Of a stretch of 16,289 nucleotides of DNA, positions 7,143 through 14,452 are shown in pieces. The notes beneath the pieces were generated by a model. It saw nothing but the letters and a program-made list of their open reading frames with translations, ran no database searches and was not told the origin of the DNA. The DNA is from Porticoccaceae bacterium UBA1989. Lineage in GTDB: Bacteria > Pseudomonadota > Gammaproteobacteria > Pseudomonadales > Porticoccaceae. Within the stretch, counting starts at the first letter, position 1. Each line of letters begins with the position of its first letter. The DNA lies in assembly GCA_002335945.1 (NCBI GenBank), contig DDDD01000102.1:41622-57910 (forward strand), in the 5' to 3' direction. Both the position numbers and the translations under genes were made by a program.

Positions 7143-10055
7143 ATGAGCAACCCTACCAATCCCGCCTTTGAGCTTTTACGTGAGCAAGATATCCCATCGT
7201 TGAAAGTGCGTTATCAGGAGTACCGTCATCGCGTAACTGGAGCTCAGCATATTCATTTGGCGGCAGACAATAAGGAAAATGTATTTTTGGTGGCGCTGCG
7301 CACTGTGCCTATGGATTCGACGGGCGTGGCCCATATCCTTGAGCATACTGCACTCTGTGGCAGTGAGAAGTATCCGGTTCGCGACCCATTCTTTATGATG
7401 ATTCGTCGCTCGCTCAATACCTTTATGAATGCGTTTACCAGCTCAGACTGGACGGCCTATCCCTTTGCCAGCCAAAACAAAAAGGACTTCAACAACCTGC
7501 TTGGCGTGTATCTGGATTCGGTGTTTTTTGCTCGTCTAGACCCTTTGGATTTTGCACAGGAGGGCCATCGGTTAGAGTTTGCCGAGCCTGCAGATACCAG
7601 CTCAGAGTTAACCTATAAAGGCGTGGTGTTCAACGAAATGAAAGGTGCCATGAGTTCGATTAATTCGACACTCTGGCAAACCATGAGTAAGCACCTCTAC
7701 CCCACCAGCACCTACCATTACAACAGTGGCGGAGAGCCGGCAGATATTCCCGATCTTAGCTACAACCAGTTTAAGGCGTTTTACAAAACTCATTACCATC
7801 CCAGCAATGCCATTTTTGTCACCTTTGGTGATATTCCTGCCGCAGAGCATCAGGCAAGTTTTGAGCAGAATGCCCTGAGTCGTTTTGATAAACTGGATTG
7901 CCATATTGCCGTTAACAACGAACAGCGTTATACCGAGCCACAGTATTTTGAAGAGAGCTACGCTGCCGATGATCAGGAGCCCACTGAAAACAACACCCAT
8001 ATTATTCTGTCTTGGCTGCTTGGCGACTCAACGGATTTAGAAGCAACAATGCAGGCGCGCCTACTCTCAAGTGTACTGCTAGACAATAGTGGTTCTCCCT
8101 TACAAAAAGCCTTGGAAACCACCGATCTGGGCACTTCACCTTCGCCCATGTGCGGCCTTGAAGACTCTCAGAAAGAATTGGCCTTTGCCTGTGGTATTGA
8201 AGGTTCTAACCCTGAACAGGCGGATGCCGCTGAAGCGATGATTTTAGATGTATTGCGCGATGTTGCAGAAAACGGCCTGCCATTGGAGCAGGTAGCAGCC
8301 AGCCTACATCAGTTAGAACTTTCTCAGCGTGAAGTGTCCGGTGGTGGCTATCCCTATGGCCTCAATTTGATACTCACCTCTTTAACCAGCGCGACACATC
8401 GCGGCGATCCAGTCGCCCTGTTAAATCTGGACCCAGTATTAGAGAAGCTACAGCAGCAAATCCAAGATCCAGAGTTTATTAAGACGCTGGTTAAAGAATT
8501 ACTGCTCAATAATCAGCACCGTATTCGCTTGGTGATGAAGCCAGATACCAAGTTAGCCCGACACAATGAACAGCTGGAAAAAGATCGCCTAGCAACGATT
8601 AAAGCCGGTCTTAGTGACGACGAAAAGCAAGCCATCGTCGACAGTGCCGCAGCACTCAAAGAACGCCAGGAAATGGAAGAAGACCTAGAGCTGCTGCCCA
8701 AGGTGGGCATTGAAGATGTACCCACAGAGTTTGCCTACGCCGAAAAAACAGCGGTTGCCAGTAAACCACTGCCGCTCACTAGCTACAGTGCGGGCACCAA
8801 TGGTCTGGCCTACCAGCAAATTATTATGCCTATGCCGACATTTACCGAAGCGCAGATGGATCTACTGCCCCTATACAGCACCTGCGTGACTGAAATGGGT
8901 GTGGGTAGTCGAGACTATCAGCAAACTCAGCTCTGGCATTCCAGTGTTGTTGGTGCCTATTCTGCCTCGGCCTCGGTACGCTCAGATAAAGAGCATCTCG
9001 ATCAACTGCATGGCAATATGAGTTTTTCCAGCAAAGGTCTAGCGCGCAATCAGCAGGCCATGAGTGACCTAATGCAGGAATCTTTAGAGCACGCTCGCTT
9101 CGACGAACTGTCAAGACTGCGTGAGCTAGTGTCGCAAATTCGTACCTACCGTGAATCATCTATCACCGGTAATGGCCATGTACTGGCAATGACCGCTGCG
9201 GCTAGTGGCCTTTCGGCCAATGGTTATCTAAGCCAACGCTGGGGCGGCATGGCCGGTCTTGCCAGCTTAAAAACACTGGACCAAAGTCTTGAATCAAATG
9301 CAGGTTTGGAAGCTTTGGCGGCCCAACTAGCCGCTATTCACAAGCTAGTGTTGCAACAGCCACGTCAGTATCTGCTGGTGGCCGAAGGGGAACGACTCCA
9401 TGGGTTTGCTGAGGTTATGCAAAACAGCTTCTCTGACACTGGTGCCGTGCCTGCCAGTAATCTAATTAGTTACCAACCAACATTGGCGCCGGTCAATCAT
9501 TGCTGGACCACCAATACCCAGGTGAGTTTCTGCGCCAAAGCCTACCCCACAGTACCCACTGACCATGAGGATGCTGCGGCATTGACCGTGCTCGGCGGCG
9601 TGCTGCGCAATGGCTTTTTGCACCGCGCGGTGCGTGAGCAAGGTGGTGCCTATGGTGGCGGCGCTTCCCAAGACAACCAGTCCGGTGCCTTCCGTTTTTA
9701 CTCCTACCGTGATCCCCGAATTGCGGGCACATTGGAAGACTTTGATAACTCCATTAGCTGGGCTCTTGAGAACCCACTGGGTTATGACAAAATTGAAGAA
9801 TCCATACTCGGCGTTATCGGAGGCCTAGACAAACCAGGTTCCCCTGCGGGAGAAGCCATTCAGGCTTTCCACAGCGAGTTAAATGGTCGCGGTAAAGCCT
9901 GTACGGTGAAGTTTAGAAATCAGGTACTTGCTGTGACTGAAGCAGATCTGAAACGTGTTGCCAGTACTTATTTAACGGCAGACAAGGCGCAGACGGCTGT
10001 GATTACCAATGCCGATTTAGCCGCTTCTACTGGTCTGGATATTATCAGCGCCTAA
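7143..10055 (+). CDS. M16C-family zinc metallopeptidase (PreP / insulinase-like)
   Basis: This is a large cytoplasmic-looking peptidase of 970 residues, within the usual range for single-chain M16C enzymes of the presequence protease type. The inverted zinc motif HILEH is at residues 64-68 and the distal ligand Glu165 lies in VVFNEMKGAM. The neighbouring DPFFMMIRRSLNTFMNAFT and WTAYPFASQN blocks are hallmark PreP sequence. Near the C-terminus, VREQGGAYGGGAS supplies the Arg/Tyr pair that contacts substrate in the second half of the clam-shell chamber. No signal peptide is visible. It probably degrades short peptides. The frame also has an ATG at 7098 (985 residues). I prefer 7143 because conserved sequence starts at NPAFELL and a TAGAAT hexamer covers 7094-7099, but the upstream start cannot be excluded. 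Its stop overlaps an ATG (TAATG) that begins the repeat leading into cmoA. Confidence 0.88.
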   Translation: MSNPTNPAFELLREQDIPSLKVRYQEYRHRVTGAQHIHLAADNKENVFLVALRTVPMDSTGVAHILEHTALCGSEKYPVRDPFFMMIRRSLNTFMNAFTSSDWTAYPFASQNKKDFNNLLGVYLDSVFFARLDPLDFAQEGHRLEFAEPADTSSELTYKGVVFNEMKGAMSSINSTLWQTMSKHLYPTSTYHYNSGGEPADIPDLSYNQFKAFYKTHYHPSNAIFVTFGDIPAAEHQASFEQNALSRFDKLDCHIAVNNEQRYTEPQYFEESYAADDQEPTENNTHIILSWLLGDSTDLEATMQARLLSSVLLDNSGSPLQKALETTDLGTSPSPMCGLEDSQKELAFACGIEGSNPEQADAAEAMILDVLRDVAENGLPLEQVAASLHQLELSQREVSGGGYPYGLNLILTSLTSATHRGDPVALLNLDPVLEKLQQQIQDPEFIKTLVKELLLNNQHRIRLVMKPDTKLARHNEQLEKDRLATIKAGLSDDEKQAIVDSAAALKERQEMEEDLELLPKVGIEDVPTEFAYAEKTAVASKPLPLTSYSAGTNGLAYQQIIMPMPTFTEAQMDLLPLYSTCVTEMGVGSRDYQQTQLWHSSVVGAYSASASVRSDKEHLDQLHGNMSFSSKGLARNQQAMSDLMQESLEHARFDELSRLRELVSQIRTYRESSITGNGHVLAMTAAASGLSANGYLSQRWGGMAGLASLKTLDQSLESNAGLEALAAQLAAIHKLVLQQPRQYLLVAEGERLHGFAEVMQNSFSDTGAVPASNLISYQPTLAPVNHCWTTNTQVSFCAKAYPTVPTDHEDAAALTVLGGVLRNGFLHRAVREQGGAYGGGASQDNQSGAFRFYSYRDPRIAGTLEDFDNSISWALENPLGYDKIEESILGVIGGLDKPGSPAGEAIQAFHSELNGRGKACTVKFRNQVLAVTEADLKRVASTYLTADKAQTAVITNADLAASTGLDIISA

Positions 10056-10060
10056 TGGGT

Positions 10061-10099
10061 AGGACTAATGTGAAGAGCTAATGTGAAGGGCTAATATGA
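10061..10099 (+). repeat. Three tandem 13-base units covering the cmoA translation start
   Basis: AGGACTAATGTGA (10061-10073), AGAGCTAATGTGA (10074-10086) and AGGGCTAATATGA (10087-10099) are consecutive. The first two contain ATG directly followed by TGA. The third contains the cmoA start codon (10096) with AGGG as a ribosome binding site five bases upstream. A diverged copy may be the end of the M16 gene itself (10048-10060, with the TAATG stop/start overlap). Confidence 0.75.
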
Positions 10100-10839
10100 A
10101 AGATCTAGACCCCAAACGGGACAACCTATTTGCCAACCCCCTGGGGGCTGTGCCTGGCTTTGTATTTGATCAGGCCGTGGTCGACGTTTTCCCAGATATG
10201 ATTAGCCGCTCTGTGCCCGGTTACGAAACCATCGTCGCTCATACCGGCGAATTGGCCGCACGCTTTGTGCAGCCGAGCACCAACTGCTACGACTTAGGCT
10301 GCTCTCTCGGGGCTTCAACACTAGCCATCAGCCAAAACATCGAAGGACGTGATGCGACGATTGTGGCCGTCGATAACGCCAGCGCCATGCTGGAAAAGTG
10401 CCAGATTATTTTAGATGCCAACAGCGCCACCACTGAAACTCAATTGGTTAATGGAGATATCTGTGATATCGACATTACCAATGCCTCGCTAGTGGTTATG
10501 AACTTCACATTGCAGTTTGTACCCCTGGAAAAGCGTCCTGCCCTGCTCGAAAAAATCTATCAGGGGCTTAACCCAGGTGGCTGTTTAATTATTTCAGAAA
10601 AACTAAGTTTTGAACCTGAATCACTCAATACCTTACTCAGCGATTTGCACCATGGTTTTAAGCGCGCTCAGGGTTACAGTGATTTGGAGATTAGTCAGAA
10701 GAGAGACTCGATTGAGAATGTGCTGGTACCTGAAACCCTAGATACCCATATCCAACGATTAAGGGCCTGCGGATTTCAGTCCGCAAGCCCTTGGTTTCAA
10801 TGTTTTAACTTTTGTTCGCTGGTGGCTATTAAATACTAG
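10096..10839 (+). CDS. cmoA: Carboxy-S-adenosyl-L-methionine synthase CmoA
   Basis: The protein has 247 residues, the same length as E. coli CmoA, and carries the family's sequence throughout: RDNLFANPLGAVPGFVFDQ (8-26), the SAM-binding YDLGCSLGAST (65-75), VMNFTLQFVP (134-143) and the C-terminal WFQCFNF followed by SLVAIK. CmoA turns SAM and prephenate into carboxy-SAM, the donor that CmoB uses to make 5-carboxymethoxyuridine at position 34 of tRNAs reading four-fold codon boxes. The gene lies 40 bases after the M16 peptidase gene with a repeat-built translation start between them. Unlike the common cmoA-cmoB arrangement, cmoB is about 1.8 kb away behind two opposite-strand genes. The stop is nine bases from the stop of the convergent aldehyde dehydrogenase gene. 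Confidence 0.96.
   Translation: MKDLDPKRDNLFANPLGAVPGFVFDQAVVDVFPDMISRSVPGYETIVAHTGELAARFVQPSTNCYDLGCSLGASTLAISQNIEGRDATIVAVDNASAMLEKCQIILDANSATTETQLVNGDICDIDITNASLVVMNFTLQFVPLEKRPALLEKIYQGLNPGGCLIISEKLSFEPESLNTLLSDLHHGFKRAQGYSDLEISQKRDSIENVLVPETLDTHIQRLRACGFQSASPWFQCFNFCSLVAIKY
10761..10792. other. Long hairpin inside the 3' end of cmoA
   Basis: AAGGGC-C-TGCGGA (10761-10773) pairs with TCCGCA-A-GCCCTT (10780-10792): twelve pairs with one internal C/A mismatch and a six-base loop. It covers roughly codons 222-233 of cmoA. On the minus strand it lies about 56 bases past the aldehyde dehydrogenase stop, so it could stop or stabilise that transcript, although no T-run follows on that side. On the plus strand the following 20 bases are T-rich but still coding. 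Confidence 0.6.
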
Positions 10840-10848
10840 CCACTCTTA

Positions 10849-12273
10849 TTAAGAAACAAGCTTCATGGTTCTCTTAATCATATTCAGGACTTTCGGTGTA
10901 TAAGGAGGATGCAGCATAGCGGCAGCACTGAACTTCTCAACCAGCACACTGCGCTCATGGGTAAAGGCTCTAAAGCCCCAGACTCCGCCCGACTTACCAA
11001 TACCACTATTGTTCACGCCGCCAAATGGCAGGTTCTGATGTAAGAAATGCATCATGGTCTGGTTAACACAGGTATCACCGGCACTGGTTTCTTGTAGTAC
11101 CTTATTAATCGCCTTCTTGTCCTGAGCATAGATATACAGCGCTAGAGGCTTGGGCTTGCTGTTCACATAGGCAACCGCTTCATCGAGATCCGAGAAAGTA
11201 ATGATGGGCAGTACTGGCCCAAAAATTTCTTCCTGCATAATCGCCGAGTCTTCGCTCATGCCTTCAATCATAGTGGGTGCAATAAAACGTCCCGCCTTAG
11301 CCGTCTCGCCGCCCATCAATACCTTGCCGCCATTTGCCGTAGCATCTTTTATCAGCGCAGAAATACGTCCGTGGTGTGCAGTGTTGACCACCTGACAGTA
11401 ATCGCCGTTATCACGAGCATCGTTACCCAGACCATACTGCTTTTCAACACAGGCAGTCATTGCGGCGATCACTTCGTCTTTAATTGATTCGTGCACATAG
11501 AGATAGTCTGGCGCGATACAGGTCTGGCCGTTGTTAGTGAACTTGCCCCAGGCTATAGAGCCAACTGTCTTTTTAATATTCGCTGACTTATCAATAATAA
11601 CCGGACTCTTACCACCGAGCTCCAGGGTTACTGACGTAAGGTTGCGGGCTGCCGCAGCCATTACGTGTTTGCCAACAGCGGGGCTACCAGTAAAGAAGAT
11701 ATGGTCAAACGGTAAGCTTGTTAGGTAACTAGCAACATCTGCCTTACCTTCGAACAACGAGACTTCTTCAGGTCTAAAGGCTTCGCTAACAATCTCGCCA
11801 ATAACCTTAGACATATTTGGCGTCATTTCAGACGGCTTGATAATTACCGTATTACCCGCAGCGATTGACCACATCATGGGGCCAAACGTCAGATTAAAGG
11901 GATAGTTCCAAGGTGAAACAACGAGTGTCACGCCTTTGGGCTCTTTAACAATTTTTGATTTGGTACCGAACGTGGTCAGAGTAGGTCTCACCGAATCTGG
12001 TTTCATCCAGCTTTTAAGACTTTTGCGAATATGCTTGAGCTCAGAGACAACCGGCATGATTTCAGACATGGCCACCTCAGCTTCAGGCTTGCCGAAGTCT
12101 GCAGCTGCCGACGCATAGATTTTGTCCAGTGCGTTGTTAAAGGCTTTTTCAAAACGCGCAAGCACGGCAAGGCGCTGGCGGTAATCGGTTTTTCTCAATT
12201 CTAGTGCATAGCATTTTTGTTCAGCAAATACGCTATCTATGGCAGTCTTGGCTGCCTTCTTTATCTCGGCCAT
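10849..12273 (-). CDS. NAD(P)-dependent aldehyde dehydrogenase (class 3 / fatty or coniferyl aldehyde type)
   Basis: The protein has 474 residues and is a complete aldehyde dehydrogenase. VSPWNYPFN (about 119-127) and KPSEMTPN (about 146-153) bind the cofactor, FTGSPAVGK (194-202) is the Rossmann turn, Glu218 in LELGGKSP is the general base and Cys252 in NNGQTCIAPDY the nucleophile. EEIFGPVLP near 348 completes the set. The absence of an N-terminal extension and the HPPYTPK tail fit the ALDH3-like group, whose members oxidise medium-chain, fatty or aromatic aldehydes to acids. The ATG at 12273 has a GAGGGG ribosome binding site seven bases upstream; the frame extends to a TTG at 12288, which I reject. 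It follows slyX on the same strand after a 104-base spacer with direct repeats and ends with a double stop, TAATAA. The physiological aldehyde is not evident. Confidence 0.9.
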   Translation of the reverse strand: MAEIKKAAKTAIDSVFAEQKCYALELRKTDYRQRLAVLARFEKAFNNALDKIYASAAADFGKPEAEVAMSEIMPVVSELKHIRKSLKSWMKPDSVRPTLTTFGTKSKIVKEPKGVTLVVSPWNYPFNLTFGPMMWSIAAGNTVIIKPSEMTPNMSKVIGEIVSEAFRPEEVSLFEGKADVASYLTSLPFDHIFFTGSPAVGKHVMAAAARNLTSVTLELGGKSPVIIDKSANIKKTVGSIAWGKFTNNGQTCIAPDYLYVHESIKDEVIAAMTACVEKQYGLGNDARDNGDYCQVVNTAHHGRISALIKDATANGGKVLMGGETAKAGRFIAPTMIEGMSEDSAIMQEEIFGPVLPIITFSDLDEAVAYVNSKPKPLALYIYAQDKKAINKVLQETSAGDTCVNQTMMHFLHQNLPFGGVNNSGIGKSGGVWGFRAFTHERSVLVEKFSAAAMLHPPYTPKVLNMIKRTMKLVS

Positions 12274-12311
12274 CTTAATTCCCCTCAAAATATTTTTATT
12301 TAGCCCAAGTT

Positions 12312-12362
12312 TTCTCGGTGCTTTTTTGTTTGCCTACTATTCTCGGTAATTTTTTGTTTGCC
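12312..12362. repeat. Two 23-base direct repeats upstream of the aldehyde dehydrogenase gene
   Basis: TTCTCGGTGC plus a T6-GTTTGCC tail (12312-12334) recurs as TTCTCGGTAA plus the same tail (12340-12362): 21 of 23 positions match with a 28-base offset. Both lie in the 104-base spacer between slyX and the aldehyde dehydrogenase gene. On the transcribed minus strand each reads GGCAAAC, six A, two variable bases, then ACCGAGAA. They could be regulator sites before the aldehyde dehydrogenase promoter or a slippage product. Confidence 0.75.
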
Positions 12363-12377
12363 GATTAAAAGTAGCTA

Positions 12378-12587
12378 TTAATAATGTGGCGGTCTTTCAC
12401 CTTGCTCTGAGCCACCTTCTCCTGTCGTATCCTGCAGAACCTCAACGCGTTCTAGCATTGTTCGATGGGCCTTAGTTAGCACATCTATCTCTTTCTGCTG
12501 ACGAAATATTTCTTCGCCAAGTTCTGCGTTAGCCATTTCAAGGTAGGCTAACTTTTCTTCAAGTTGTTCAAATCTGTCTTCACTCAT
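12378..12587 (-). CDS. slyX: SlyX family protein
   Basis: This is a 69-residue, almost wholly helical protein with a heptad pattern through residues 4-52 (FEQLEEKLAYLEMAN, then IDVLTKAHRTMLERVEVL), so it probably forms a coiled coil. The hydrophilic C-terminal tail ends in PPHY, the characteristic end of SlyX proteins. E. coli SlyX (72 residues) is encoded near slyD and has no established function. Here slyX is divergent from cmoB and upstream of the aldehyde dehydrogenase gene. The gene ends with TAA followed at once by an in-frame TAG. The assignment rests on length, coiled-coil pattern and tail. Confidence 0.88.
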   Translation of the reverse strand: MSEDRFEQLEEKLAYLEMANAELGEEIFRQQKEIDVLTKAHRTMLERVEVLQDTTGEGGSEQGERPPHY

Positions 12588-12646
12588 GGTCTTACAGGCC
12601 CTAACCGAAACTTAATTCACTGGCGGTTACAATAGCTGAAATACCC

Positions 12647-12652
12647 TATAAT
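12647..12652 (+). promoter_or_regulatory. Candidate -10 element of the cmoB promoter
   Basis: A perfect TATAAT lies 26 bases before the cmoB ATG, inside the 91-base spacer shared with divergent slyX. No good -35 hexamer is at the right distance; TTACAA (12627-12632) is only 14 bases away. If used, it would give a leader of about 20 bases and would exclude the TTG at 12652 as a start codon. Confidence 0.4.
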
Positions 12653-12678
12653 TGTCTCTCAAAATTTCAGGTAAAAGC

Positions 12679-13665
12679 ATGATTCCCTCAACCCTCGATT
12701 ACGGACCCTTTTTTTGCTGGCTCGAAGAGCATCCTCTCAGCGACTGGGGCCAAACATTGCCCGACCTAATAGCCCACCAACTGCGTCCGGGCCGCTGGGG
12801 TGATATGCCTGAATGGGAAGAGACTTTAAAGCGCCTCCCCGAAATTGACCCACTGCATGTAAACCTTAAAGACAGCGTAGAAATTGGCGATATCAGTCTT
12901 ATGGACAAGGGCCGCAGACTGGCGTTGCAAGCCACCTTAATGGGCCTGCATCCCTGGCGCAAAGGCCCGTTCAATCTATTCGGCATGCCTCTAAATACTG
13001 AGTGGCGCTCCGACTGGAAATGGGGTCGCGTACTGCCTCATTTGCAGCCCTTACAGGACCGTCTTATTCTCGATGTCGGCTGCGGCAATGGTTACCACTG
13101 CTTGCGCATGCTCGGTGCCGGTGCCAAACGAGTCATTGGTATAGACCCATCGCCAAAATTTGTTTTTCAGTTTCAGGCAATTAAAAACTTTGCGGGCAAA
13201 GAGCTTCCTGTCGACGTATTGCCCATCGGTATCGAAGATATGCCAAATAAACTGGAGGCTTTCGATACCGTCTTTTCGATGGGTATCTTATATCATCGAC
13301 GCTCGCCGATGGATCATTTGCGCGAATTACGGGAATTACTGCGACCGGGCGGTCAGCTGGTTTTGGAAACCTTAGTGGTTGAAGGCCCAGAGGGAACGGC
13401 GCTAGTACCAGAGGGTCGTTACGCCAAAATGCCCAATGTCTGGTACCTGCCTTCGCCGGATACCCTACTGAGTTGGATGCGTAAAAATGGTTTTAAAAAT
13501 CCACGCATGGTCGATATCAGCACCACCAGCATTGAAGAACAGCGCTCAACCGACTGGATGACGTTTGAATCCTTGGAAGATTTTTTAGATCCCAATGATC
13601 ACAGCAAAACTATTGAGGGACATCCAGCCCCAACCCGGGCAGTATTTTTAGCCGAAGCGCCCTAG
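12679..13665 (+). CDS. cmoB: tRNA U34 carboxymethyltransferase CmoB
   Basis: The protein has 328 residues (E. coli CmoB has 323). It carries HPWRKGPFNLFG (91-102), NTEWRSDWKWGRVLPHL (106-122), the SAM-binding LDVGCGNGYH (131-140), FSMGILYHRRSP (199-210) and DFLDPNDHSKTIEGHPAPTRAV (301-322). Lys95, Tyr205 and Arg320 line up with E. coli Lys91, Tyr200 and Arg315, reported to hold the carboxylate of carboxy-SAM. The enzyme transfers the carboxymethyl group to 5-hydroxyuridine-34 of tRNA. I chose the ATG at 12679, with AGG eight bases upstream, over the in-frame TTG at 12652, because E. coli CmoB also begins only a few residues before this homologous segment. It stands apart from its partner cmoA. 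A ladder of short repeats follows the stop. Confidence 0.95.
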   Translation: MIPSTLDYGPFFCWLEEHPLSDWGQTLPDLIAHQLRPGRWGDMPEWEETLKRLPEIDPLHVNLKDSVEIGDISLMDKGRRLALQATLMGLHPWRKGPFNLFGMPLNTEWRSDWKWGRVLPHLQPLQDRLILDVGCGNGYHCLRMLGAGAKRVIGIDPSPKFVFQFQAIKNFAGKELPVDVLPIGIEDMPNKLEAFDTVFSMGILYHRRSPMDHLRELRELLRPGGQLVLETLVVEGPEGTALVPEGRYAKMPNVWYLPSPDTLLSWMRKNGFKNPRMVDISTTSIEEQRSTDWMTFESLEDFLDPNDHSKTIEGHPAPTRAVFLAEAP

Positions 13666-13717
13666 CCGCTTTAGTCTAGGCACTTTAGTCTAGCCCTTTA
13701 ATCTAAGGCCTTTAACC
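13666..13717 (+). repeat. Imperfect 13-14 base tandem repeats after cmoB
   Basis: The core CTTTAGTCTA occurs at 13669-13678 and 13683-13692, as CTTTAATCTA at 13696-13705, and as a partial CTTTAACC at 13710-13717. The spacings are 14, 13 and 14 bases. Each full unit ends in CTA plus G or A, echoing the CCCTAG of the cmoB stop. The array fills most of the 82-base gap before the next gene. There is no hairpin or T-run, so it is not an obvious terminator. Confidence 0.7.
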
Positions 13718-13747
13718 AATTATTATTAAGAGCAAGCAGAACCCATT

Positions 13748-14452
13748 ATGCAGTCAGTCGTTATAAAACAGCGTTTTTGTGGGCCACCCAATTCAGGCAA
13801 TGGCGGCTATAGCTGTGGCCTGCTTGCCGAACATATCAGTGTCCCAGCACAGGTAAGGCTGCATAGCCCGCCGCCATTAGATACACCCCTAACCATCAGT
13901 GAAGACAAGGGTGACTGGTTACTGAAACATCAGAACGAACTGGTTGGCACCGCCAAACCAGCTCAGTTAGATTTGGTTCCCCCGTCACCGCCTACCCTAG
14001 AACAGGCACGTCAGGCGAGGCACACCTTTGCCGGCCACAGTGAGCTCAATGTATTCAAAAGCAGCTTTGTCTGTGGCCCAGCCCGCAATGAAAGCGACGG
14101 ACTACAGCTGTTTACCGGCAATATTGATGGTACAGAACTCGTTGCCTGTGACTGGCAACCCAATGCTGACTTATTAGATGAACAGGGAAATACCAAAACC
14201 GAATTTGTCTGGTCAGCCCTTGATTGCCCCGGCTACTTTGCCCTTCGAATTCCCTTAGATAGCGGCAAGCTGTTTCTACTCGGGCAGATGACGGGATCCA
14301 TAGACAAACCTGTACCCGGTGATCAACCACTGATTATTTATGCTTGGACCCAATTTATTGAGGGCCGTAAACATTATTCCGCTTCAGCCATTGCCACCGC
14401 CGAAGGCGAGGTGCTGGCAAGAGCCGAGCACCTGTGGATAGAGCTGAAGTAA
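13748..14452 (+). CDS. Hotdog-fold thioesterase-like protein of unknown substrate
   Basis: This is a 234-residue protein without a signal peptide. Three blocks stand out: FCGPPNSGNGGYSCGLLA (10-27), SFVCGPAR with DGLQLFTG (106-124), and VWSALDCPGYFAL (154-166), followed by GRKHYSASA (206-214). I recognise this pattern from proteins annotated as PaaI-like or acyl-CoA thioesterase-like hotdog proteins, common in actinobacteria and scattered elsewhere; none that I can name has an established substrate. The length fits two hotdog halves. It follows cmoB on the same strand but across 82 bases of tandem repeats, so co-transcription is uncertain. The ribosome binding site is weak (AAGAG, about 15 bases before the ATG). 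A role in acyl-CoA hydrolysis would fit the nearby acyl-CoA genes but is inference. Confidence 0.75.
   Translation: MQSVVIKQRFCGPPNSGNGGYSCGLLAEHISVPAQVRLHSPPPLDTPLTISEDKGDWLLKHQNELVGTAKPAQLDLVPPSPPTLEQARQARHTFAGHSELNVFKSSFVCGPARNESDGLQLFTGNIDGTELVACDWQPNADLLDEQGNTKTEFVWSALDCPGYFALRIPLDSGKLFLLGQMTGSIDKPVPGDQPLIIYAWTQFIEGRKHYSASAIATAEGEVLARAEHLWIELK

Noticed and set aside
7608..8000. 130-codon minus-strand open frame inside the M16 peptidase gene
   Set aside because: It lies fully within strongly conserved peptidase sequence on the other strand, shows no recognisable motif, and has neither a ribosome binding site nor its own spacer.
8842..9159. 105-codon minus-strand open frame inside the M16 peptidase gene
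   Set aside because: It is antisense to a clear gene, with composition (many Arg, His, Cys, Pro) typical of a shadow frame.
10061..10099. Repeat array as a CRISPR or mobile element end
   Set aside because: The units are only 13 bases, directly abutting and without spacers or a transposase, and they include the cmoA start codon.
12652..12678. TTG start for CmoB at 12652
   Set aside because: It overlaps the candidate TATAAT, and the extra nine residues have no counterpart in E. coli CmoB.
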